From Bradyrhizobium cenepequi (lineage in GTDB: Bacteria > Pseudomonadota > Alphaproteobacteria > Rhizobiales > Xanthobacteraceae): a stretch of 64,000 nt of DNA. The notes under the pieces are model-generated. The model searched no databases. It was not told the DNA's origin and saw only the letters and a program-made list of their open reading frames with translations. Position 1 is the stretch's first letter, and each line of letters opens with the position of its first letter. Positions 44,201 through 51,935 of this stretch are shown here, piece by piece. The stretch is from NCBI RefSeq assembly GCF_020329485.1, contig NZ_JAGKJI010000023.1:41575-105574 (forward strand), in the 5' to 3' direction. Position numbers and translations under genes: made by a program.

Positions 44201-44382
44201 CCCTGGATCAGGTTGGCCGACGCGCCGGGATAGCTGGTGGTGACGTTGACCACCGTGTTCGACAGTTTCGGATATTGGCGGATCGGCAGCACGGTCGCCG
44301 CGCGCAAGCCGATCAGGAGGATCAGCAGGCTGACGACGACCGACAGGACCGGCCGCTTGATGAAGATGTCGGTGAAGGACAT
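41284..44382 (-). CDS. RND multidrug efflux transporter, HAE1 family (AcrB/MexF-like)
   Basis: 1032 residues, normal for the family. N-terminus MSFTDIFIKRPVLSVVVSLLILLIGL, the TM4 region LAIGLVVDDAIVVVENIHRHLEEG with the proton-relay Asp pair, and the second-half motif GLITKHGILMVEFANEL. Twelve membrane segments and two large periplasmic loops are expected. It exports hydrophobic or amphipathic compounds using the proton gradient, as a tripartite pump. The outer-membrane partner is not in the window. Last gene of the tetR-adaptor-pump operon, 18 nt after the adaptor. Confidence 0.95.
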   Translation of the reverse strand: MSFTDIFIKRPVLSVVVSLLILLIGLRAATVLPIRQYPKLSNTVVNVTTSYPGASANLIQGFITTPIEQAVASAEGVDYITSSSVLGTSTIQVYIKLNFDPNQALTEVLAKVNSVKYLIPKESNDPVVTKTTGQTTAVMYLGFSSEELSGSAISDYLTRVVQPLLSTVDGVASADILGGQTFAMRLWLDPVKMAGRGVSPTDVAQAIAANNFQAAAGQSKGYYVVSNVSTNTDLRNIDEFKRMIVKSKEGGFVRMEDIAQVELAAQSTDASVAFNGEHAIFIGINATPQGNPLTLVKGVRALFPELERNLPPSLKMKVAYDSTKFIQSSIDEVEKTLGEAVVIVIVVIFLFLASIRSVIIPVVTIPLSLVGVCSLMLIMGFSINLLTLLAMVLAIGLVVDDAIVVVENIHRHLEEGKTPVQASLIGAREIVGPVISMTITLAAVYAPIGFLGGLTGALFREFAFTLAGSVIVSGVIALTLSPMMCSVLLKNTEEGRFARVVNRVFGAVTRWYGRKLDRSLDYRPITGLFALTILGLVGFLYMHTMKELAPEEDQGIVFALTKAPKYANIDYIDFYGEKMDKAFQKFPETDLRFVLNGTPSAQSGIAGMLLTPWDERKRSSIALKPLVQAELSKIEGVNAFAFNLPPLPGGPGGLPVQMVINSTASFQAIYEQMEKLKAAARKSGMFIVSDSDLNFNQPVVRIRVDRSKASDLGINMQQVGATLATLLGGNYVNRFNLEGRSYQVIPQVPRAVRLSPEALGGYYVPTNTGQLVPISTVVSIETGTDPNALTHYNQLNSATFSAVPMPGVTVGQAVDFLEKEAKNLPAGFSHDYLADSRQYVQEGNQLVITFAFAVIIIFLVLAAQFESLRDPLVIMVSVPMAIVGALIPLFFGVATMNIYTQVGLLTLVGLITKHGILMVEFANELQLNEGLDRRSAIEMAARIRLRPILMTTAAMVTGLIPLLTASGAGAASRFSIGLVVVAGMLIGTLFTLFVLPAVYVTIATDHRARATSERNKQIADYEVGGDGALKPT

Positions 44383-44400
44383 TTACGGGGGTCCTGCTTC

Positions 44401-45594
44401 TCAATAGCGCGGCGGTTCGGCCGGGATCGGCGGCGTCGGCTCGGTGGAAATCGCAACCGCAGCGCCCGACTGCAGCTTGATCTGACCGAGCGCCACGACG
44501 CGGTCGCCGGCCTTCGCTCCACGAATGATTTCGGCGCGGCCGCCGAATCGCTTGCCGACCACGACGAAGGTACGCACGGCCGTCAGGCTGGTCTTGCCGT
44601 CGTTCTCCTTCTTCTCAGTGATCAGGTAGACCGAGTCGCCATAGAGCGAGTAGTCGACCGCGGTCTCCGGGACCGTGATCACCGGCGGCTTGTCGGGCAG
44701 CACCACCGTGGTGGTCGCGAACATGCCGGGCTTGAGGATCTTCTCCGGATTGGCGACCGTGGCCTGCACGCGGATATTGCGGGTGTCGGTCGCGACCTGC
44801 GGCTCGATCGTGGTCAGCTTGCCCTCAAAGACGCGATCCGGATAGGCGTCCACCTTGATGCGGACGGTCTGGCCGACCTTGAGCTGGCCGCTATCCTTTT
44901 CCGTCACAGTGAAGTTGTCGTAGAGCATGGACAGATCGGTCAGCGAGACGATCTGGTTGCCCGCGGTCAGATATTGACCGACCTCAACCCGGCGCACGCC
45001 AAGCTCGCCATCGAAGGGCGCGCGGACCAGCTTCTGGGAGATCAGCGCCTCAGTCTTGGCAATGCCGGCCAAGGCCTGGTCATACGCAGCTTGCGTCTGG
45101 TCGACCGTGGCCTGCGGCCCGAAATTGCGCGCCGCAAGCTGCTTGGCGCGTTCGAGCGAGAGCTGCGCCACCGTCGCCTGCGCCTTGAAGTTGGCGAGAT
45201 CGCCCTGCTCCGGCCCATCGAACAGTTGCACCAGCGGCGCTCCCGCTTTCACCGCGGCGCCCGGAGCGAACAGGATCTCGGTGATGCGCCCCGAGACGTC
45301 GGAGGTGACGTTGACCTGGTGCACGGCGGCGAGCTCGCCGACCGCAGTCAACAGGTTGGGCACCACTTCCGACTTCGCCTCGGCCGCATTCACGGTCACC
45401 GGCGGCGGCTTCATATTGGCGAAGAACTCGCCGATCATCTTGGCGCGGAAATAGTTGAACCAGACCAGCCCGCCGACGACGACCGCCAGCAGCAATCCAA
45501 TGATGATGAACCAGCGCCCCATCCTGACCGGCCGCTTGTGCGGCTTTTTATCGATCGGTTCGCCCTTGATATTCGTTTCGGTCACGATGTTCAT
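44401..45594 (-). CDS. RND efflux periplasmic adaptor (membrane fusion protein)
   Basis: 397 residues. One N-terminal membrane anchor (MGRWFIIIGLLLAVVVGGLVWF) and no lipobox. Barrel-sandwich and hairpin features include VTSDVSGRITEILFAPGAAVKAGAPLVQL, LVRAPFDGELGVRRVEVGQYLTAGNQIVSL and KPGMFATTTVVLPDKPPVITVPETAV. It links the RND pump to an outer-membrane channel. The ATG at 45594 lies 1 nt past the tetR stop, so tetR, adaptor and pump form one unit. Confidence 0.93.
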   Translation of the reverse strand: MNIVTETNIKGEPIDKKPHKRPVRMGRWFIIIGLLLAVVVGGLVWFNYFRAKMIGEFFANMKPPPVTVNAAEAKSEVVPNLLTAVGELAAVHQVNVTSDVSGRITEILFAPGAAVKAGAPLVQLFDGPEQGDLANFKAQATVAQLSLERAKQLAARNFGPQATVDQTQAAYDQALAGIAKTEALISQKLVRAPFDGELGVRRVEVGQYLTAGNQIVSLTDLSMLYDNFTVTEKDSGQLKVGQTVRIKVDAYPDRVFEGKLTTIEPQVATDTRNIRVQATVANPEKILKPGMFATTTVVLPDKPPVITVPETAVDYSLYGDSVYLITEKKENDGKTSLTAVRTFVVVGKRFGGRAEIIRGAKAGDRVVALGQIKLQSGAAVAISTEPTPPIPAEPPRY

Positions 45595-45595
45595 G

Positions 45596-46297
45596 TCATG
45601 CACTTTCTGCTGTTACCGATTGTCCCTGGCTCGGTGACGGCTGACGGTTCAAATGAAAGGAGATTGCGGCTTCGGTGAGCCCGATGCCGCGCAGGATGAA
45701 TTCGCATAGCTGACGCTCGAGGTCAGGCGCGTCGCCGTAGGTCAGGCACGGCGTCGTCGGCAGCCGCGTCAGCGCCGACATCAGCACGACATGATGCGCA
45801 AACCAGAACAGGTTGAGCGGCACGCTGCCGATACGGGTGGCGTCGCCGGCAGCAACGGCGCGTTCAATCGATGCGACGAAGATCGGTTCGATCAGACTGC
45901 CGATCTTGTCGTAGAGAAGCCGCGCGAACTCGCCGTCGTCGAGATGGCTGGAGGTCATCAGCCGCATCCGCTGCGCATCCTCCTCGTCCGGTCCCTGCGA
46001 TACCTCCAGGAAGTGACGGACCATGCCTTTCACGAGTTCGACCAGGGTTGCGGTCGACGGCTCCTGCCCGAGCAGGTGCGCCAGATCAGAATCGGCTTCG
46101 CACTCTTCGGCGAGGATTTCGGCGTAAAGTGCCGCCTTGGAGGGGAAGTGCTTGAACAACAGCCCCTCCGAAATAGAGGCAGCGGCCGCCACGCTCTTGG
46201 TCGTGGTGCCGGCAAAGCCATGGCGGGCGAAGCATCGCTTGGCGGCGCTCAGAATCAACTGCCGCCGCAAGTCACTGGTCATGCGCAGGGTAGACAT
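45596..46297 (-). CDS. TetR-family repressor of the RND operon
   Basis: 233 residues. N-terminal TetR helix-turn-helix (RQLILSAAKRCFARHGFAGTTTKSVAAAASISEGLLFKHFPSKAALY) and an all-helical ligand domain. It is the first gene of the operon and has an operator-like palindrome 5-20 nt before its start, so autoregulation with drug release is likely. Confidence 0.93.
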   Translation of the reverse strand: MSTLRMTSDLRRQLILSAAKRCFARHGFAGTTTKSVAAAASISEGLLFKHFPSKAALYAEILAEECEADSDLAHLLGQEPSTATLVELVKGMVRHFLEVSQGPDEEDAQRMRLMTSSHLDDGEFARLLYDKIGSLIEPIFVASIERAVAAGDATRIGSVPLNLFWFAHHVVLMSALTRLPTTPCLTYGDAPDLERQLCEFILRGIGLTEAAISFHLNRQPSPSQGQSVTAESA

Positions 46298-46301
46298 GCG
46301 C

Positions 46302-46317
46302 GTGAGTAATCACTCAC
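46302..46317. promoter_or_regulatory. TetR operator overlapping the RND operon promoter
   Basis: Perfect inverted repeat GTGAGT-AATC-ACTCAC, typical of AcrR/TetR operators. A -35 TTGACA lies at 46327-46332 on the minus strand, so the operator covers the -10 region. Binding would block the promoter directly. The predicted transcript start lies at or next to the tetR ATG, giving a very short leader. Confidence 0.75.
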
Positions 46318-46326
46318 CTTAAGGAA

Positions 46327-46332
46327 TGTCAA
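46327..46332 (-). promoter_or_regulatory. -35 element of RND operon promoter
   Basis: Consensus TTGACA on the minus strand, 30 nt upstream of the tetR start. With 16-17 nt spacing the -10 would be a weak ATTACT or TTACTC inside the operator. The rest of the gap 46333-46501 holds only a short repeat fragment. Confidence 0.5.
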
Positions 46333-46470
46333 GAATTTAGGGCGGTGCAAAAACAGAACTTAAGGTTGGGTCGAACCCGAACCTCCCGATAAGGTCTTGT
46401 ACGGTCAGGGGGATATCGAGATGTCACACCTGACAAAAATCGGCAAGATGTCCATCGCTGAGTGCCGGCA

Positions 46471-46498
46471 TCCTTCACCTCGCAGGGAGAGGTAAGGA
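46471..46498. repeat. Fragment of palindromic repeat family D
   Basis: The stretch CCTTCACCTCGCAGGGAGAG followed by GTAAGG is a shortened copy of the family D palindrome at 16710-16840. It lies just after the stop of the decarboxylase beta gene and could form a weak terminator hairpin. Confidence 0.5.
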
Positions 46499-46501
46499 TC
46501 G

Positions 46502-47092
46502 CTAAATTGGCTGGTGGCCGAGCGAGCCGCGCAGCCGGTTGACGATGAAGGTGCCGTCGCGGCTCGACAGCACCCGCTCCAGATTGGCGCCGTCGATCTT
46601 GACATTGGCGAAGCGCGGACCGCGGCTCGCTTCCTTCAAAGACACCGCGAAAGCTTCGACCTCGGCCATGGTGGTAATGGCACGGCTGTCGGCGATGCCG
46701 CAGGCCTTGGCGACACCGACCAGGTCAACTGAAGCGGCAGTATGGCTGACCTGTCCGCCGGTCTCGCCATAGGCCTCATTGTCGAGCACGACGATCGAGA
46801 GATTGGCGGGTTTCTGCACGCCGACGGTGGCGAGGCTTCCGAGCCCCATCAGCATCTCGCCGTCGCCGGTGATGACGATCACCGGCAGCTCGGGCTGAGC
46901 CAGCGCGAGCCCGAGCCCGATCATGACCGCGCCGCCCATGCCGCCCCAGAGATAGAAATTGCGATCATCATCGCCGGCAGCGGCAATGTCATAGGTGGAG
47001 GCACCGAGGCCGCCGACCGCGATCGTGCCGTTACGATCCTTCAGCAACTCAGAGACGACCGAGCGGCGATCCAGAAGATTTGCCTTGCTCAT
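46502..47092 (-). CDS. TPP-dependent decarboxylase, beta-type subunit (sulfopyruvate/phosphonopyruvate decarboxylase-like)
   Basis: 196 residues, the thiamine-pyrophosphate-binding half of a split decarboxylase. The TPP/Mg motif ITGDGEMLMGLGSLATVG ends with LDNEAYGETGGQ. It resembles ComE-type sulfopyruvate decarboxylase beta and phosphonopyruvate decarboxylase. The ATG overlaps the alpha stop (ATGA), so the two halves are made together. Substrate unknown; no other coenzyme M or phosphonate genes are seen. Confidence 0.85.
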   Translation of the reverse strand: MSKANLLDRRSVVSELLKDRNGTIAVGGLGASTYDIAAAGDDDRNFYLWGGMGGAVMIGLGLALAQPELPVIVITGDGEMLMGLGSLATVGVQKPANLSIVVLDNEAYGETGGQVSHTAASVDLVGVAKACGIADSRAITTMAEVEAFAVSLKEASRGPRFANVKIDGANLERVLSSRDGTFIVNRLRGSLGHQPI

Positions 47093-47634
47093 TTCACGAA
47101 CACCTTTGCTCCGATCAGCCGCTGCGACAGCAGCACGGCGGTCGGCGTAGCAGCATTATAGGCCTGCGCCGCGCCGGCCTCGACGACCTCGCGCACCTCC
47201 TCAGGATGCGTCGCACGCAGCACCTTAACGCCGCAAAGCTCAAAGGCGGCTTGCGTGTTCGATCCCATCGGCACCTGCCACGGATTGAACTCGCCCCATT
47301 CGCCGCGCATCGTCACCAGCGTCAGGAACGGGAAGCGGAAGATCTGCGTCAGCGACAGCATGTTGATGCAGTTGCCGACGCCGCTCGACTGCATCAGCAG
47401 CACGCCGCGCTGGCCGCCGGCCCAGGCGCCGAGCAACAGCGCCACGCCCTCCTCCTCCGTCGTCAGCGGAATGCCGCGCATGGTGGAGGAGCCGAGCACG
47501 CGCTCGATCAGTTGCGAATGCCCGGCGTCGGGCACGTAAGGCACCTGGCGGACATCGAAGCGCTGCAATGTCGAGAAAATCTCTTCCGGCCAGGCGGGCT
47601 GGCTGTCGGAGGCAGTTTCAGTGCGGGCGTGCAT
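47089..47634 (-). CDS. TPP-dependent decarboxylase, alpha-type subunit
   Basis: 181 residues, the pyrimidine-binding half of the split enzyme. It has the DAGHSQLIERV segment, the catalytic-glutamate region PLTTEEEGVALLLGAWAGGQRGVLLMQSSGVGNCINML, and the beta-strand TPTAVLLSQRLIG. Together with the downstream beta gene it should form a functional 2-oxoacid decarboxylase. Divergent from the P450 gene, 103 nt apart. Confidence 0.85.
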   Translation of the reverse strand: MHARTETASDSQPAWPEEIFSTLQRFDVRQVPYVPDAGHSQLIERVLGSSTMRGIPLTTEEEGVALLLGAWAGGQRGVLLMQSSGVGNCINMLSLTQIFRFPFLTLVTMRGEWGEFNPWQVPMGSNTQAAFELCGVKVLRATHPEEVREVVEAGAAQAYNAATPTAVLLSQRLIGAKVFVK

Positions 47635-47737
47635 GGGCGTTTCCGAAGGAAGATGCGAGGCAGGCGAACTGTAAAGCGGCCGGCACTTTCCGGAAGAACA
47701 AAAACGGCATATCAGTTCTCAAAAAGAGTATGGCAGC

Positions 47738-48961
47738 ATGACCGGAAACGCACGAGAGCTGGCTGAAAGTTTCGACCTGGAACGGCTGACGCCGGAATTC
47801 TATGCCAATCCCTATCCGACTTATCTTGCACTGCGGGAGAATGCGCCGGTCAAGCGCCTGCCAAACGGCTCCTATTTCCTGACCCGCTATGACGACCTCG
47901 TCACCGCGTACAAAAACACGAAAGCCTTCTCCTCCGACAAGCATAAGGAGTTTTCGCCGAAATACGGCGACAGCCTGCTCTACGAGCATCACACCACGAG
48001 CCTCGTCTTCAACGACCCGCCGGCGCATACCCGCGTGCGGCGCCTGATCATGGGCGCGCTGTCACCGCGCGCGATCGCGGCGATGGAGCCCGATCTGATC
48101 CGCCTCGTTGACGGCCTGCTCGATGCGATCGCCACGAAAGGAAGGTTTGACCTGATCGAGGACTTTGCCTCCCCGATCCCGGTCGAGGTGATCGGCAATC
48201 TGCTCGATGTGCCCCATGACGAGCGGGGCCCGTTGCGCGACTGGTCGCTGGCGATCCTCGGCGCACTCGAGCCGGTGATCTCATCGGAACAATTTGCGCG
48301 GGGCAACAAGGCGGTGAAGGACTTCCTCGCCTATCTCGAGACGTTGGTCGAGCGGCGGCGCGCGAAGCCGGGCAATCCCGAGCGCGACGTGCTGACGCGG
48401 CTGATCCAGGGCGAAGACAATGGCGAGCGGCTAACCACGAAGGAACTGCTGCACAATTGCATCTTCCTGCTCAACGCCGGCCACGAGACCACGACCAATC
48501 TGATCGGCAACGGCCTGGTGACGCTGCTGCATTATCCCGAGGAGAAGCAACGACTCATCGCGCAGCCGGACCTGATCAAGACCGCGGTCGAGGAGATGCT
48601 GCGCTACGAAAGCTCGAACCAACTCGGCAACCGCATGATCGTGGAAGAGGTCGAACTCGGCGGCATCAAGATGCCCGCGGGCACGCCGGTGACGCTCTGC
48701 ATCGGCGCCGCCAACCGCGATCCCGCGCAATTCCCCGACCCCGAGCGCTTCGACATCGCGCGCACGCCGAACCGCCACCTCGCCTTCGCCACCGGCGCCC
48801 ATCAATGCGCCGGAATGGCGCTGGCGCGGCTCGAAGGCGCGATCGCAATCTCGCGCTTCCTCGCCCGCTTTCCGAACTATGCGCCGGCCAGCGAGCCGAT
48901 CCGCGGCGGCCGCGTCCGCTTCCGCGGATTTCTGAGCGTGCCGTGTACGGTCAATGCCTAG
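47738..48961 (+). CDS. Cytochrome P450
   Basis: 407 residues, soluble bacterial class. The I-helix motif AGHETT, the ExxR pair in EEMLRYES and the haem loop FATGAHQCAGMALAR with proximal Cys357 are intact. It would hydroxylate a small substrate with electrons from a ferredoxin and reductase; neither is encoded next to it. It shares a divergent promoter region with the split TPP decarboxylase. The family (CYP number) cannot be assigned by eye. Confidence 0.93.
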   Translation: MTGNARELAESFDLERLTPEFYANPYPTYLALRENAPVKRLPNGSYFLTRYDDLVTAYKNTKAFSSDKHKEFSPKYGDSLLYEHHTTSLVFNDPPAHTRVRRLIMGALSPRAIAAMEPDLIRLVDGLLDAIATKGRFDLIEDFASPIPVEVIGNLLDVPHDERGPLRDWSLAILGALEPVISSEQFARGNKAVKDFLAYLETLVERRRAKPGNPERDVLTRLIQGEDNGERLTTKELLHNCIFLLNAGHETTTNLIGNGLVTLLHYPEEKQRLIAQPDLIKTAVEEMLRYESSNQLGNRMIVEEVELGGIKMPAGTPVTLCIGAANRDPAQFPDPERFDIARTPNRHLAFATGAHQCAGMALARLEGAIAISRFLARFPNYAPASEPIRGGRVRFRGFLSVPCTVNA

Positions 48962-49195
48962 CGGCTGATCGGCTGGGTCTGCAGCTCTTCTGCGACCCAT
49001 TCTTCAACGCTGTCCCACCGGCGCACCGTGGCCTCGCCAGCCCTCCTCGCGCAGTGCCGCGTGCGCGACTTGTGCTCGCCCGTCACCCTGCATCGCAAAA
49101 TCGATGCGGGCCATACAAGCAAGAAACGAACGATTTCTGCGCTTGCGCGTTGAATGTTTGCGGGCGACCAGAGCCAGTGGGAGGGAGCTGCCATC
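48962..49195. other. Intergenic region without recognised gene
   Basis: 234 nt between the P450 gene and the LTXXQ protein gene. No convincing ORF, palindrome or promoter was recognised. A GGGAGGGAG ribosome-binding site for the next gene lies at its end. Confidence 0.4.
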
Positions 49196-51040
49196 ATGCT
49201 TCCGCTCAGCGTTCGCGTTACAGCGTTCCTACTTGGTATCTCCGCAATCGCTTGGAGCGGCGGTTCGTTCGCCCAGGGGACCAAGGCTTTTCGGGGTGGC
49301 GGGGCTGGACCACCCCCCGCCATGGCGCGCCCTGCGCCACCCGCCATGGCCCGCCCCGCACCACCTCCGACAATGGCGCGACCTCCGGCAATGGCGCGAC
49401 CGGCCGCACCGGCGATCCGTGCCGCTCCCCCGCCACAGCGGCCGGCCATGGCACCGCGTCCGGCGCCGCATATTGCCGCACCTCCGCGCGCGGCCGCACC
49501 ACGAGTAGCCGGGCCACGACCTGAGATCCGCCGACCCGACATCCATCGTGGCCCGGCTGCGCCACCGCAGCGTCCCGCCACGGCAGGACGTCAAAGGCCC
49601 GACATCGCCGCACCGTCGCGCCCGACCCCATCGCCCGCTGTGGGCGCGCGGCCCTCGCGACAGGAACTGATCGAAACCCGTGCGCAGCAGCGTGAGCAGC
49701 GAATCCAAAAGCAGCAGCAGATGGTGCAGGAACGGCGGCGTGAGATGCTTTCGCGCCAGAGCGCCGAGCGCCAGACCCGCATCGATCGCCTGCAGCAGCG
49801 CGTGCAGCAACTGCAGTCGCAAAAGCCGGAAGGCGTGCGGGCGCAACGCGCGCAAGAGCGGTTGCTCCAGACGCGGAACCGCCAGATCCAGCGCGAGCAG
49901 CTTATGCAGCAACGTGATCAGGCGCGGCTGCAGCGGCTGACACCGCCGCCTTCCGCCGAGCGACCCGCCGCTGCTGCGGCCCTTGAGGCTGCAGCACGCG
50001 GACGATTTGCCGCGCACTTCCGCAGTAGTGATGCTCTGCAAGCCCAAGCGGCGCTCGCGCCCCGCGAGCAGGCCTGGGCGCCCCGCCATGCCTGGCGGCG
50101 CGGCAAGCACGCGGCGTTTGTTGCCTGGCTCGGCCCGGTGTTCTGGCCCTATGCCTATTCCGACATCTTCAACTACACTTTCTGGCCCTATGCCTACGAG
50201 CCCGGCTATTGGGCTTACGCTTACGACGACTTCGTCGACACCGTGTTCTGGGGTGCGGACAGTCCGTATTCCGCCTACGCCAGATACCCGGACCCCGGCG
50301 AGGCGATCACCGCTTACCGAGGCCGCCAACGCCCAAGCGCGAACCTGCAGGCTTTGCGGCAAGTGTGCGAAGCTCCGGACAAGGGCGTAACCGCTTGGCC
50401 GATCGCCGAGATCACGCGGGCCGTACAGCCGACATCCGCGCAGCGCGCTCTGCTCGACGAATTGAAGGCCGCGTCGGCAAAGGCTGCCGACGTGTTCAAG
50501 CAATCCTGCGCCGATTCCTACGCACTGACGCCGCCCGGCCGCTTGCGGGCGATGACGAACCGCGTCCGCGCCATGCTCGAGGCGGTGAAGATCGTGCGGC
50601 CGGCGCTGGAGCGGTTCTATGAGTCGCTGAGCGACGAGCAAAAGGCGCGCTTCAATGCGCTCGGTCCCAATGTCGGCGAACGTTCGCAACAGCAGCAGCA
50701 AGCGAGTGCTGCGTCCGAGGCCTGCGGCGATCCGAAATCCAGCCTGACGCAGCTGCCGATCGAACGGATCGAAGAGGTGATACATCCTGCGGGCAAGCAA
50801 AAGGAAGCGCTCGATCGCCTGAGCAACGCGACCAAGAAGGCGGTTGCAGGGCTGCAAGCTGCCTGCCCGGACGACGTGCCACTGACGCCGGTCGGACGGC
50901 TCGAGGCGATGGAGAAGCGGCTCGAGGCCATGCTGGAGGCAGCCGATTGGGTGCAAGCCGCATTGGACGAGTTCTATGCCACGCTGAGCAGCGAGCAGAA
51001 GGCGCGCTTCAATACGCTGCCACAGACTGCAGGCCAGTGA
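49196..51040 (+). CDS. Secreted protein with tandem LTXXQ (Spy/CpxP-like) modules
   Basis: 614 residues from the ATG after GGGAGGGAG. Signal peptide ending near SFAQG (residue 28). Then a Pro/Ala/Met/Arg-rich stretch with repeated MARPAP-type units (about 35-160), a Gln/Arg-rich coiled coil (165-265), an aromatic segment with FWPYAYSDIF and FWPYAYEPGY (about 315-360), and two copies of a 100-residue LTXXQ module (about 388-491 and 507-609). Each module has two cysteines, starting at Cys391 and Cys510, and ends [ST]LSxEQKARFN. Probably periplasmic. Function unknown; Spy relatives are chaperones. Confidence 0.85.
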   Translation: MLPLSVRVTAFLLGISAIAWSGGSFAQGTKAFRGGGAGPPPAMARPAPPAMARPAPPPTMARPPAMARPAAPAIRAAPPPQRPAMAPRPAPHIAAPPRAAAPRVAGPRPEIRRPDIHRGPAAPPQRPATAGRQRPDIAAPSRPTPSPAVGARPSRQELIETRAQQREQRIQKQQQMVQERRREMLSRQSAERQTRIDRLQQRVQQLQSQKPEGVRAQRAQERLLQTRNRQIQREQLMQQRDQARLQRLTPPPSAERPAAAAALEAAARGRFAAHFRSSDALQAQAALAPREQAWAPRHAWRRGKHAAFVAWLGPVFWPYAYSDIFNYTFWPYAYEPGYWAYAYDDFVDTVFWGADSPYSAYARYPDPGEAITAYRGRQRPSANLQALRQVCEAPDKGVTAWPIAEITRAVQPTSAQRALLDELKAASAKAADVFKQSCADSYALTPPGRLRAMTNRVRAMLEAVKIVRPALERFYESLSDEQKARFNALGPNVGERSQQQQQASAASEACGDPKSSLTQLPIERIEEVIHPAGKQKEALDRLSNATKKAVAGLQAACPDDVPLTPVGRLEAMEKRLEAMLEAADWVQAALDEFYATLSSEQKARFNTLPQTAGQ

Positions 51041-51047
51041 TCACGCT

Positions 51048-51076
51048 TTTAGGGAGCCTTGAGTACCGACCCTAAA
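51048..51076. terminator. Possible bidirectional terminator between convergent genes
   Basis: Perfect 7-bp arms TTTAGGG and CCCTAAA separated by 15 nt. Each arm places A/T bases at the outer edge. The right arm contains the stop codon of the minus-strand isomerase gene. The long loop makes it a weak candidate. Confidence 0.35.
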
Positions 51077-51935
51077 CCGCGGTCCGGTGCCGCTCGATGC
51101 AGATCCGCAATGCTTCATCCATCGGGCGGCTCCACCAGTCGTTGGAGAAGATTTCGATCTCCGAATAGCCGGCAAAGCCTTGCGCTTCCACTGCTGCGCG
51201 TACGGATTTGATGTCGATCACGCCGTCGCCCATCATGCCGCGGTCGTTGAGGATGTCCTTGGTCGGCACCAGCCAGTCGCAGACATGGAAAGCAAGTAAC
51301 CGGTCGTTGCCCGCGCGCGCGATCTGGCCCATCAACTCCGGATCCCACCAGATGTGATAGACGTCGAGCGCGACGCCGAGCATGCCGCTGCGCTGAGGAT
51401 CCAGCGCATCGCAGATGTCAAGCGCCTGCTTTGTCGTGTTCACGCAGGCACGGTCGCCGGCATAGGCCGGATGCAATGGCTCGATCGCGAGCGGCAACTT
51501 CGCTCCTCTTGCATATTCCAGCATCTCGGCGATGCCATCATGCACCTGGTTGCGCGCAGCCGCGATGTCCTTCGAGGCCGCGCTGCCCGGCCGCGAATAT
51601 TGCGGCAGGCCGCCGACAACAAGCACGATGCAGGAGGCGCCGAGTGCCGCGGCTTCGTCGACCGCGCGACGGTTGTCATCACGCGCTTCACCGCGATGGG
51701 CAGCGTCCGCGACGAACATGCCGCCGCGGCAATAGCCTGACAGGTCGAGGCCCGCATCGCGCACCGCGCGCACGGCGCGATCGAGGCCGATCAACGCAAC
51801 CTGATCGCGCCAGGGGTCGATGGCGCGGATACCGTGGCGCGCGCAGGCTTCGATGATCTCGACCAGATTGCCCTGCTTGCGGACTGTCGCGGTGTTCAGC
51901 GACAGCCAGCGATGATCGGAAGAAAAATCTCTCAT
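51072..51935 (-). CDS. Sugar phosphate isomerase/epimerase, TIM-barrel (AP_endonuc_2 family)
   Basis: 287 residues, xylose-isomerase-like TIM barrel. Metal-ligand candidates are visible in the IEPLHP, DVYHIWWDPEL, AFHVCDW and EIEIFSNDWW motifs, at the ends of successive strands. Such proteins isomerise or epimerise keto-sugars and inosose-like compounds. It is the last gene of the catabolic operon; its ATG overlaps the DUF993 stop by one base (TGATG). Confidence 0.88.
   Translation of the reverse strand: MRDFSSDHRWLSLNTATVRKQGNLVEIIEACARHGIRAIDPWRDQVALIGLDRAVRAVRDAGLDLSGYCRGGMFVADAAHRGEARDDNRRAVDEAAALGASCIVLVVGGLPQYSRPGSAASKDIAAARNQVHDGIAEMLEYARGAKLPLAIEPLHPAYAGDRACVNTTKQALDICDALDPQRSGMLGVALDVYHIWWDPELMGQIARAGNDRLLAFHVCDWLVPTKDILNDRGMMGDGVIDIKSVRAAVEAQGFAGYSEIEIFSNDWWSRPMDEALRICIERHRTAV

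Noticed and set aside
49229..50956. 575-residue minus-strand ORF opposite the LTXXQ gene
   Set aside because: The plus strand has a signal peptide, a strong ribosome-binding site and duplicated LTXXQ modules. The minus-strand frame has no recognisable motif.
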